NCBI RefSeq assembly: GCF_011751945.2
Contig: NZ_CP064951.1
Location: forward strand, 1,426,001-1,490,000
DNA from: Actinomyces sp. zg-332
GTDB lineage: Bacteria > Actinomycetota > Actinomycetes > Actinomycetales > Actinomycetaceae
Reading direction: 5' to 3'
Length of the DNA: 64,000 nucleotides
Shown: positions 8,892 to 17,376 of the stretch, piece by piece
Layout of the letters: each line of letters opens with the position of its first letter
Numbering within the stretch: position 1 is the stretch's first letter
Made by a program: the position numbers and the translations under genes
The notes under the pieces: generated by a model
The model's input: the letters and a program-made list of their open reading frames with translations, nothing else
The model's database searches: none
What the model was told of the DNA's origin: nothing

Positions 8892-11800
8892 GTGCATACA
8901 AAAAATTCTCATATAATAAATATTTGCATAATAAATCTAATAATACTAAGTGTAATTTTCATAATGGGTTTATCAACTTCGACACATGCTTCCCCTCCAA
9001 ATACAATGCTAGAAGGAGAAGAATATGAAGATAATTGGATTCGTCCACAAAGTTGTCTACACAACGAAACTTTAATAAAAACTCGTATACAAGGGCATGA
9101 TTATAGCGAAACTATGCGAGCGTTTATTAATAATATTCAAAGAAATAATGAGTTAGGAATTGGCAAACCAATTAAGGATTTAATACATTACAACCTTGAT
9201 GATACTGATCCTCAAGCTTTCCACCATGCAACTTCAGTTTTGATGAATTTAGCTCTACAACATATAAGAAATAAAATAGAAAAATCTGTAGGTATTTATA
9301 GCGACGGAACTATACATAACAAATTTGGTTTTCCTTTGGAAACAATTTCTTATGAAGGCCACATTAAAGACCCCAGATATGTTTATGGTGCTTCAAAATA
9401 CCCTTCAACATATCCAGATGTAGCTTGGACTCCAGCTCAAAATATACGTGTTATAAACCCTAAAACTTCAAATGAAAGTGAGGAAATTTTAGCAAAAAAC
9501 TTAGCAGATGTACTGCCTAACTCAACTTTAGAAAAAGTCATTCCAGCTGACGCCTACCCGAAACCATCTGATGACGGAACAATAGTTGTAAATATCCCTC
9601 AAGGAACAAACAATTTTGAGCACATTTCAATAACTGCGCCAGATAAAGGGATAAATCTATTAGCAGTAAACTATGCTTTAAGGTACAAAGCTCCTTATAT
9701 ACATATAAATAAACTAACCGAATATGTTAATAATAATCGTGTTTATATAAAAAAGATTATATTTCCATCACAAAATGCTTATGAAGTAAAAGAAGAGATT
9801 GCAAAAATATTAAAAACTGAAAACGAAAAAATACAAATACCAGCTCCATATAGAAATAACACTCTCAGTAATGTAAATCCAAGTGATGCAAGCTCAATAA
9901 TTCTAAACGATATATACCCCACTGCAAGTAGTGATACCTACAATGCACTAGATACGTTATTTGTCACAAAACAACCTTATAATAACGAAAATCGTGAATC
10001 GTTAGCTTGGGAAAGTGATTTTCTAGCAGCTCTTTCATTAGCAGTTAACAAACCAAGTGACAGACAAGCAATAGTATTAGTAAAGTCTGTTAATGAAAGC
10101 TCACAACCGCTAACTGCTGATTTAAAAAATACTGTGAAAAAACTAGCACCAGGTAATATTTTTATTTCTGGTGGCCCTAGAGCTATTACAATGCCACAAA
10201 CAGAAGAAATATTAGCTACCCTATCTCGCTCTGAAAAACCTAATTGGTTAGATACTACTTCTGCTGAATGTAGACACGACAATCCTAAGTTAGTCATAAA
10301 GAAAACAATATTAAAAGACTCCAATATGAGCGAAACAGGAAAAGTAGATATAAATCAAGAAGTAAACTACCAAATTCAAGTTACAAACAAAGCAGAAAGC
10401 GGTATTGCTAGAAATGTAAAAGTCGTAGAAAAAGGTTTAGATGGACTAGAGCTAAAAAGTTACGTAATAAATCAGCATAGCTATCAAATTAGTAACAATA
10501 AAAGTGAAATTGCATTACAAGATATTGAACCACAAGAAACAAAAACGATATTAGTCAAAGGGGTTACTAAACGCTCAGATAAGTATAAAACAGCCAATTT
10601 GTCTTATATAGCTAAAAATGATGACGATAAAGATGAATGTAATGCTGAAGACAAAACTTGTTCTATGGCCATTACTGAACAAAAGCTTCCAAATTTAAAG
10701 ATATCAAAAACTTTAACTAACAAAGACAAGAGCAATAATGTAGACATTGGTGAAAACGTAGAATATGAAATTACTGTGACAAACACGGGAGATGGGAAAA
10801 CCGACGATGAAGTAAAAGTTTTTGATACTCCGATAATTGGTCTAGAAGATCTCAGTGTAAAAACTTTTAACTTAGGTGTTTTAGAATCAGGAGTAAGCAA
10901 AACTATAAAGCTAAAAGGAAAAATATTACCAAATTCACAGAAAATAACTGAAAACGTTGCAAATACTTGTTTTGGAGACAGCTGTAAACCTTTGAGTAAA
11001 TGTGAGGAAAATAGCCAAAATTGTAGCAAGCATACTCTAATTCATAATGTCCCCCAAATATATTTATCAAAAACCCACGATGAAAAAATGGGGGTACATG
11101 AAAACGACTATGTATATTTCGACATTACAGTATCAAACTCAAGCCAAACTTCTGCCAAAAATGTAGCTATAAAAGATTTACCTGTCTCAAACCTAAGTGA
11201 GATAGAATTTATTAAAATTCCTGTTGGAAAAATTGAAAATAATATCTGGAAAATACAAACACTTGCTCCTAACACCACCTATACAGGAAGAGTGCGAACA
11301 AAAGCCACATCTAATAATCAAGTTGAAAATAAGGCTTGTGTAAGTAGCGAATATATAGACGAAATTTGTGTAACAGATATACATAAAGATAATTCTTTTA
11401 TAACGGTAAATAAAAAACTACTAAATACAGATTCAAATAATCACACAGCTAAATATCAAATCACAGTATCTAATTCTGGAGAAACAAATAGCCGTAATAT
11501 TACTTTAGAAGACAAAATGAGCATAGAAAGTCCCAGTAAAAATTCAAGTTACAAACTAGTACCATATGGCGGAAAATATAAATTTACTAATATAGAACAA
11601 GGCGCAGTAAGTGAAAATGGACATCTATGGAATGTTGGTTCTGTAAAAGCAAATACATCGGTAAAAGCAATTGTAGAAGTATACGAAGCCACCGCAGACA
11701 TGGATGTAAATTCCAGAATAGTAAATGAAGTATTCCCCATCGACTATCCTAAATGTGATGTTGAAAAACATAAACAAGAGTGTTCTTCGATAAAACATAG

Positions 11801-12830
11801 TGGAGTAAAAGTAGTTAAAACAATAGATTCAAGCAGTATAAAAGATAATAAAATTCATGCTGGTCAAAAAATTATTTTCAATATCGAGTTAGAAAACACG
11901 AGTCAAAGCGATGCTTACAATGTGACTACAATCGATATAGGCGGAAAAAGTATTGAGAATCCAAGATTTATAACAGCGCAACTAGGCACAGTAGAAAATA
12001 ATAAATGGATAGTTGAAAAGCTACCTGCCGGAGAAAAAGTAAAAGCAACTCTTGAGGGAACTGTTAGTAATAACACTTATATAAATGAACAAGAACTAGA
12101 AAATACTGTTTTTACCTCATCACGCCTATTCTTCACTAAATCCCATACAACAAAACCATTTATCAGCTTAGATAGTGACAATAAAACAGAGGTAACATTT
12201 GAAAACTTTATATGTGAAAAAGACAATACTTATTGTTCTCAAGTTCAGTTAAAAGACAACTCTATTATAAAAATAAATAAAACTTTACTAGAAAAAGGAA
12301 TTAAAACATACGACGGAAAATATATTTGGAACATTGAAATCACAAACAAAGGAAGCACTACCGCAAACAACGTGAAAGTATACGAAATATTAACACCACA
12401 AGTTAAAGATGTAACTTGGATAGATAATCCTAATATTGACAAACTTGCCCCAAATGAATCTAAAAACATCAGAGTATCAACAACAATTTCAAATCCAAAT
12501 CTACTAGATGGTGTAATACAAAACATGGCAATAGTTGAAGCAGATAACTATAAGCCTTTAATTGACGATGAAATTGAAAATAGTTCGACAAACAACAGTA
12601 TTACATTGAATGAAAAAGATAAAGAAAAATTTATTTGCCAAGATAACGAAAATATAAATAATGACACAGATAGATGCGATATTGCTAAAGAAACTCAATA
12701 CACATTTACTGAAGAAAAACTAGCCAGCACTGGAACAAGTGGAAGCCTGACTGCTGTAATGGTACTAATATTTGTATTAAGCACAGGAGCAGTATGGTTT
12801 ATAAAAAAGAAAAGAAATAGCATATTCTAA
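8892..12830 (+). CDS. Cell-wall-anchored DUF11-repeat surface protein (LASTG sorting signal)
   Basis: A 1312-residue exported protein with a GTG start (AAAGGA seven bases upstream). The N-terminal hydrophobic signal segment ends near residue 33. The C-terminus has LASTG, a membrane segment and KKKRN, i.e. a sortase signal of the LAxTG type. Residues about 240-275 and 390-440 resemble alpha/beta cell-wall-binding repeats (AIVLVKSVN, then IFISGGPRAIT). Six DUF11-like Ig-fold repeats start near residues 463, 598, 720, 833, 969 and 1122, each with the pattern VxYxIxVTN and each trailed by a segment with paired cysteines. Possibly an adhesin or fibre-like stalk; the ligand is unknown. AT-rich like its surroundings. 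Confidence 0.85.
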   Translation: MHTKNSHIINICIINLIILSVIFIMGLSTSTHASPPNTMLEGEEYEDNWIRPQSCLHNETLIKTRIQGHDYSETMRAFINNIQRNNELGIGKPIKDLIHYNLDDTDPQAFHHATSVLMNLALQHIRNKIEKSVGIYSDGTIHNKFGFPLETISYEGHIKDPRYVYGASKYPSTYPDVAWTPAQNIRVINPKTSNESEEILAKNLADVLPNSTLEKVIPADAYPKPSDDGTIVVNIPQGTNNFEHISITAPDKGINLLAVNYALRYKAPYIHINKLTEYVNNNRVYIKKIIFPSQNAYEVKEEIAKILKTENEKIQIPAPYRNNTLSNVNPSDASSIILNDIYPTASSDTYNALDTLFVTKQPYNNENRESLAWESDFLAALSLAVNKPSDRQAIVLVKSVNESSQPLTADLKNTVKKLAPGNIFISGGPRAITMPQTEEILATLSRSEKPNWLDTTSAECRHDNPKLVIKKTILKDSNMSETGKVDINQEVNYQIQVTNKAESGIARNVKVVEKGLDGLELKSYVINQHSYQISNNKSEIALQDIEPQETKTILVKGVTKRSDKYKTANLSYIAKNDDDKDECNAEDKTCSMAITEQKLPNLKISKTLTNKDKSNNVDIGENVEYEITVTNTGDGKTDDEVKVFDTPIIGLEDLSVKTFNLGVLESGVSKTIKLKGKILPNSQKITENVANTCFGDSCKPLSKCEENSQNCSKHTLIHNVPQIYLSKTHDEKMGVHENDYVYFDITVSNSSQTSAKNVAIKDLPVSNLSEIEFIKIPVGKIENNIWKIQTLAPNTTYTGRVRTKATSNNQVENKACVSSEYIDEICVTDIHKDNSFITVNKKLLNTDSNNHTAKYQITVSNSGETNSRNITLEDKMSIESPSKNSSYKLVPYGGKYKFTNIEQGAVSENGHLWNVGSVKANTSVKAIVEVYEATADMDVNSRIVNEVFPIDYPKCDVEKHKQECSSIKHSGVKVVKTIDSSSIKDNKIHAGQKIIFNIELENTSQSDAYNVTTIDIGGKSIENPRFITAQLGTVENNKWIVEKLPAGEKVKATLEGTVSNNTYINEQELENTVFTSSRLFFTKSHTTKPFISLDSDNKTEVTFENFICEKDNTYCSQVQLKDNSIIKINKTLLEKGIKTYDGKYIWNIEITNKGSTTANNVKVYEILTPQVKDVTWIDNPNIDKLAPNESKNIRVSTTISNPNLLDGVIQNMAIVEADNYKPLIDDEIENSSTNNSITLNEKDKEKFICQDNENINNDTDRCDIAKETQYTFTEEKLASTGTSGSLTAVMVLIFVLSTGAVWFIKKKRNSIF

Positions 12831-12919
12831 CTAAGTAGATTGTAAAAAATAATAAACTAATATAGTGTAAAAGCAGTATGATAAATAATAAATAACCTGC
12901 TGGAAGGTATAAGATAAGC

Positions 12920-13999
12920 ATGAGTTTTAGCGAAAAAACTAAAAAAGCACTAGGCATAACTACTACAAATAATACTCAAAAGTACACTTATTCACTATTA
13001 CCTATAGCTTTCAAAGGTACTAGGTTCTGGAAACCTATAATAGCTGTATTTGTAGGAATAGTATTATCCACAATCTTACAAGCAGTAGTTTTAATCTTGA
13101 GTTACTACGGGCTCAATTTTGATAAATCACATACGTTTATAGCATACATAAATATGCTTACAGGACAAATAAACGGCACAAATTTACCCGTATTGTTTGT
13201 TATGTTTAGCTCAGTAGGAGTAATGCTACCAGCAGTTTTTATAACACTATTTATCTGCAGAATGGCACCTATAAGAATGATTTCTTCAGTAGAATTGAGA
13301 CTTCGCTGGAAATTTCTATTCAAATCATTACTAGTGTCGTTAAGCATAATATTAGTAGCAACACTAGGAATAACAGCACTAGATAACTCACTATTCGACT
13401 TATCTTTACCAAAAGAAGTAGCTAGCGGAAGTTTTTGGATACTGTTTATAATTCTAGTTTTTGTGTGTATACCGATACAATGTGCAGCTGAAGAGTATAT
13501 ATTCAGAGGATTTATAATGCAAACATTGGGAGCATGGTTTAAATCTCCTGTGCTTGCGATACTGATACCTAGCATAGCTTTTGCCTTTGCTCACTTGTAC
13601 CAAGCATGGGCATTCTTTGATGTACTAATTTTCGGACTTTTATCTGGATACCTAGCACATAAAACTGGTGGCCTTGAAGCCAGCATAGCTATACACACAG
13701 CTAATAACGTATTCTCAATATTATCAGTAATATTTATATATAAGAGCTATGATCCTAATGCTAGTGGATCATTTATAAGCTTACTAATTACTGTTGTTGA
13801 ATTATTAGCTATAACTTTTATTGTCCTATTTATGGCTAAAAAGGCTAACTTGCAAACCACTTTTAATGTGTCAGAAAATCTAAACAATAAGTATGTTTTA
13901 GCAAACACTTCAGAAAACGAACATCGAATTATTTTAAGTACAAAGTCAATAAACAATAACCCAGATACCAGTAATAAAAACTATTTTTCTAATCACTAA
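12920..13999 (+). CDS. CPBP-family intramembrane glutamic endopeptidase
   Basis: Membrane protease of the CAAX-protease/bacteriocin-processing (ABI) family. It has about eight membrane segments and the three family motifs: AAEEYIFRGF (EExxxR), FAFAHLY (FxxxH) and IHTANN (HxxxN). About 60 polar C-terminal residues follow the last membrane segment. GGAAGG lies about 12 bases before the ATG. It follows the surface-protein gene by 90 bp on the same strand, so processing of an exported substrate is conceivable, but no substrate can be named. Confidence 0.9.
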   Translation: MSFSEKTKKALGITTTNNTQKYTYSLLPIAFKGTRFWKPIIAVFVGIVLSTILQAVVLILSYYGLNFDKSHTFIAYINMLTGQINGTNLPVLFVMFSSVGVMLPAVFITLFICRMAPIRMISSVELRLRWKFLFKSLLVSLSIILVATLGITALDNSLFDLSLPKEVASGSFWILFIILVFVCIPIQCAAEEYIFRGFIMQTLGAWFKSPVLAILIPSIAFAFAHLYQAWAFFDVLIFGLLSGYLAHKTGGLEASIAIHTANNVFSILSVIFIYKSYDPNASGSFISLLITVVELLAITFIVLFMAKKANLQTTFNVSENLNNKYVLANTSENEHRIILSTKSINNNPDTSNKNYFSNH

Positions 14000-14045
14000 A
14001 ACTCTAATTACTAAAACAGTTCAAATAGAAACGACAACCAAAAGT

Positions 14046-14120
14046 AAGCACGCATAGGTATTTAGACAATATATTCGATTAACACATATTGGATGCAGTT
14101 TACCAATCTTATGCGTGCTT
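14046..14120. repeat. Nested inverted repeat
   Basis: Outer arms AAGCACGCATA (14046-14056) and TATGCGTGCTT (14110-14120) are perfectly complementary. Between them CAATAT and ATATTG can form an inner stem, giving a two-tier hairpin of 75 nt. It lies about 45 bp after the CPBP gene, so it could be its terminator, a small structured RNA or a remnant of a miniature element. Confidence 0.55.
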
Positions 14121-14532
14121 TAAATACTTATATTAGTTTTTTGTTCCACATTACCTCGCTATAAGTTTTAAAGAAAACTACATATAAACCAAAACAGTTA
14201 CTACTACGCAATAAGCTTTCTGCAAAACAGTAAATAAACCCGAAAGATACTTTATAAGAAATATATTCCATGATACTTAAAGTAAACTGAACTTGAAAAC
14301 TATAAAAATTCAAAACGCATAATAAACTCCTTACACTATTAGAATTTACGGTGTTAACAGGCACTATCAACAGAAAAATAACCTATAAACCTAAAAATCT
14401 ACATACATAAAATAACAAAATGTAGCTAATATTTAGAAAAGTAAGAAAGTTAATGTACGGTTTTACTTAAAAAGTAGATAACAGTTACAAAGAACTAATA
14501 AAAACAAACAATAGAGTTCAATAAAAATAGCT

Positions 14533-14590
14533 AGATGTTCGTAGTGACACAAACAAATATTACTCTAAACTACTTGGCTACGAAACATCT
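14533..14590. repeat. Inverted repeat with one-base bulge
   Basis: AGATGTTCGTAG (14533-14544) pairs with CTACGAAACATCT (14578-14590) apart from one bulged base, with a 33-nt loop. No U-tract follows on either strand. Confidence 0.45.
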
Positions 14591-14632
14591 ACGCAACTGA
14601 TAACACCCAGATTATATGAAGTATCAAGCAAT

Positions 14633-14671
14633 ATTGAAGTTTAGTTTCTATACAAATAACTAAACTTCAAT
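14633..14671 (-). terminator. Probable murT-gatD terminator hairpin
   Basis: Perfect 14-bp inverted repeat ATTGAAGTTTAGTT / AACTAAACTTCAAT with an 11-nt loop, 60 bp beyond the gatD stop. A clear U-tract is missing, so termination here is inferred from position and stem strength. Confidence 0.6.
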
Positions 14672-14730
14672 AACACAATATTTATTACTAAAACAGTTTC
14701 TAGAAGAAAGGTATATCCAAATGAAAATAC

Positions 14731-15540
14731 TTATATGAGAGTATTCCCAAAACGGTGACGGCGCATTTCTTCAACAGCTCCAAATTCAATACTTTCTAGC
14801 GGATACCCTAATGCTTTTGAAAGTAACCAGTCAGCTAATTCTGGGTTACGTGCAAGACAAGGTCCATGCATATATGTGCCGATAACATTGTTAGAAAAAG
14901 CTCCGTCGAAGTGGTTAAACACAACTTCAGCGTTAGTCTCCTCAGCATAGCTTTCCCAAGCTTTCATTGAGTTAAACGCAGGGTCAGTCAAAGTATCAAC
15001 GTTATAGCAATCCCCAGCATTGCCCTTACCAACGAGCACATGACCTAATGGTAAAGCGTCCTTACCAACGTTAGTAACACCAGCATGATTTTCAAAACCA
15101 GTAAGCAAATCTGATATACCTGGCAAGATTGGAACAGAAACTATTTCACCAATAAAACGCTTACCACGTGAAACTGTCTCGATATCAAGTACTTCAAGCC
15201 CCTCAACCTTACGCCCAAAGGAGTCAATATACCAGTTACCTAAAATTTGCATAGATGCTGACACAGCCAGCACCGGCTTACCAGAATCACAAGCATTACG
15301 AAAACCAGCAAACTTACGCAAATGGTCAGTAGCTAAGCTCTGAGCAGTATCTTCCCCACCACCTAAGACGTAAACATCTAAGGAACTAGGAATTTCATCA
15401 TTCAATGAACAATATACAATCTCAGCATCAATATCTCTAGCTAAAGCTCTCTCACGTAGCACAATGGCATTACCAGTATCACCATAAGTACCCAGTACGT
15501 CAGGTAATAGTAACCCAATCTGTAGCTTTTCAGACACCAT
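14731..15540 (-). CDS. gatD: GatD-like subunit of lipid II isoglutaminyl synthase, catalytic Cys replaced by Ser
   Basis: GatD normally hydrolyses glutamine and feeds ammonia to MurT for amidation of D-Glu in lipid II. The 269-residue protein has the class I amidotransferase fold (VYVLGGGEDTAQ, Arg128 in GKRFIG, His225 in GTYMHGPCLARNPELADWLL). The nucleophile elbow, normally AICGGYQ, reads AVSASMQ: Ser94 (codon TCA) stands where Cys94 is essential in S. aureus GatD. The usual ENHGGRT is ENHAGVT, and about 30 extra residues precede the catalytic His. AGGGG supports the start. Second gene after murT. Probably a weak or inactive glutaminase. Confidence 0.88.
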   Translation of the reverse strand: MVSEKLQIGLLLPDVLGTYGDTGNAIVLRERALARDIDAEIVYCSLNDEIPSSLDVYVLGGGEDTAQSLATDHLRKFAGFRNACDSGKPVLAVSASMQILGNWYIDSFGRKVEGLEVLDIETVSRGKRFIGEIVSVPILPGISDLLTGFENHAGVTNVGKDALPLGHVLVGKGNAGDCYNVDTLTDPAFNSMKAWESYAEETNAEVVFNHFDGAFSNNVIGTYMHGPCLARNPELADWLLSKALGYPLESIEFGAVEEMRRHRFGNTLI

Positions 15541-15582
15541 AACCCCTAAAACTAATCCTCATATTCTATTCTGTTACGAAAA

Positions 15583-16890
15583 TTACAAATACTTATATCC
15601 ACGTGCATTAATTTCATGCTTTACTTCGTGGAATGAAGTGTAGTTAGCAACCAATTCGACACGACCACTAGGAGATTTCAATATAGCTTCCATAGGATCA
15701 GTACATATCTCATAAGGTATACCAGCATAATCTAGGCGTACAGCCAAATCGTAGCTCCTCATACCACAAGCGTAAATTTTACAAGACGGGTTATTAGCAA
15801 CAATATCTTTGAGGGTTTTGAAATTAATATCCCATAGCCATGAAACATCAATGCCATCGCCAACCATATCGTTCACACCAATAACAATGCTCTTAGCTTG
15901 AGAGTCAAGCATTGAAATAGCTTGGTTCCAACCAGCAGGATTCTTAGCCAAAAGCATATGAACGTGCTTACCCTCAACATCTACAAGAGAGTACCTACCA
16001 GCAACATTACCAATCTTTCCAATAGCACTAACAGCTTTATCAACATCGGCCCCTAAACGAACAGCACAAGCCAAAGCTTGCATGGCGTTCATTCGGTTAG
16101 CCATTCCTGGCAACTTAACATCAACTTCAGTTATAACACCTATACCATAAAGTTTAGATTCACTGTCATAAAACCAATCAGCATTTGGTCGACTATAGTT
16201 TGTCTCTACACCATGTTCGTCAAGCCCAACCCATAACAAACCATCATATTTAACTACTCCACGAGTACGTGGGAAAACCAAACAATCTTGAGTATCACCT
16301 AAAGAACAGGCACACCATATACGTTCCTTTGCATCCCAAGCAGCACTAGCAACCATAGGGTCATCACAGTTAGCAACAACAAAAGCATTCTTAGAAACTT
16401 CAACACCTTCACGCACTTTTTTCTCTGTAGTGGCGATTTCTCCGACTCTATCTAATTGGTCAGCTGTGAGATTTAGCAGAATAATACCTGTCGGGTCTGT
16501 GCGTCTAGCTACTGACTCTAAATGCATTTCATCAACTTCTAAAACAACGTATGGAGCTTTAGGATTGTTCATCATAGCACTGACAACACCGTCATGCATA
16601 TTGTCACCTAAATCATTAGTTGTAACTTCACCAAGAGTACGCAAAGCAGCACATGTCATTTTAGTTGTAGTAGATTTGCCGTTTGTACCTGTTACTAGAA
16701 TAACTTTCCTACCATAAGCTAACTTTGACATGATTTGTGGATCTAATTTCAAAGCTATACGCCCACCAATCATACCTCCGTTTCCACGACCAGTCATTCT
16801 AGAAGCTTTCGCAGCCATTTTTCCCATAAATATCGCAAATTTACCACGCAAATTTAACTTTTTCATACGCATACCATCTTTTTGTGTCAT
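15583..16890 (-). CDS. murT: MurT-like ligase subunit of lipid II isoglutaminyl synthase
   Basis: Mur-ligase-fold subunit that activates the D-Glu carboxylate of lipid II with ATP and amidates it. The ATP-binding loop is VTGTNGKSTTTK, the central domain shows VVLEVDE and LLNLTADQLDR, and the C-terminal MurT domain shows LAKNPAGWN and DVSWLWDINF, which carry the family's catalytic residues. Length (435) is normal. Unusually, the Cys4 zinc ribbon expected at about residues 190-240 is degraded: the CPxCG part reads FPRTRG and the second Cys pair is absent (NYSRPNADW). GAGGAG precedes the ATG; gatD follows 42 bp later. Confidence 0.93.
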   Translation of the reverse strand: MTQKDGMRMKKLNLRGKFAIFMGKMAAKASRMTGRGNGGMIGGRIALKLDPQIMSKLAYGRKVILVTGTNGKSTTTKMTCAALRTLGEVTTNDLGDNMHDGVVSAMMNNPKAPYVVLEVDEMHLESVARRTDPTGIILLNLTADQLDRVGEIATTEKKVREGVEVSKNAFVVANCDDPMVASAAWDAKERIWCACSLGDTQDCLVFPRTRGVVKYDGLLWVGLDEHGVETNYSRPNADWFYDSESKLYGIGVITEVDVKLPGMANRMNAMQALACAVRLGADVDKAVSAIGKIGNVAGRYSLVDVEGKHVHMLLAKNPAGWNQAISMLDSQAKSIVIGVNDMVGDGIDVSWLWDINFKTLKDIVANNPSCKIYACGMRSYDLAVRLDYAGIPYEICTDPMEAILKSPSGRVELVANYTSFHEVKHEINARGYKYL

Positions 16891-17376
16891 TATCTCCTCA
16901 CCATCTCACACCTAAATTCGAGTAATCATTTATATCAAGTAGTAAACCACTATAATTCAGTGCTTAATACTAGCTCCCACAAGAATACTTTTAATTATTT
17001 AGCTAGTTATAAACTAACATTTTGGACAATAAAATGAACTCACCCTTATATTCATTTACTTTGTCACCATTGCTTTTGCTTTAGTTATTCACTCAAGGAT
17101 TTATATTTTCTCCTAAAATTACGTAACACTATCCGACACATCACTCATAATCTGTCAAAATATGCTATTTACAAGAGTTCCTCAAAGTAGATGAAATAAT
17201 TTACTATTACAATTCACCTTAATAACCAAACACCTAAACCAGCTACATTTCCATTTTCAATTCACATAATTCACACATTTGAATACTCTCTAAAAAATAA
17301 TTATAACGCATTAGCGGAACCAATCATGAAAATTAAACACGTGTATACCTTCCATAATTTAATTTCTTAAATTACT
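16891..17376. other. Intergenic region between murT and the AGE-family gene
   Basis: 486 bp, very AT-rich, with no reading frame, tRNA or strong hairpin that I could recognise. It must hold the murT promoter. Confidence 0.4.

Larger units (their letters stand above)
14000..14730. other. 731-bp gene-free region rich in hairpins
   Basis: Only short unsupported reading frames. It holds a long-range hairpin (14046-14120), a second inverted repeat (14533-14590) and a perfect 14-bp hairpin (14633-14671), listed separately. Base composition is even more AT-rich than the neighbours. Confidence 0.6.

Noticed and set aside
14128-14370. 80-codon minus-strand frame in the 14-kb gap
   Set aside because: No ribosome site, no recognisable motif, and codon use resembles random AT-rich sequence.
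15165-15180. Third parS-like site (CCACGTGAAACTG) inside gatD
   Set aside because: Only one half matches the palindrome and it lies within codons.
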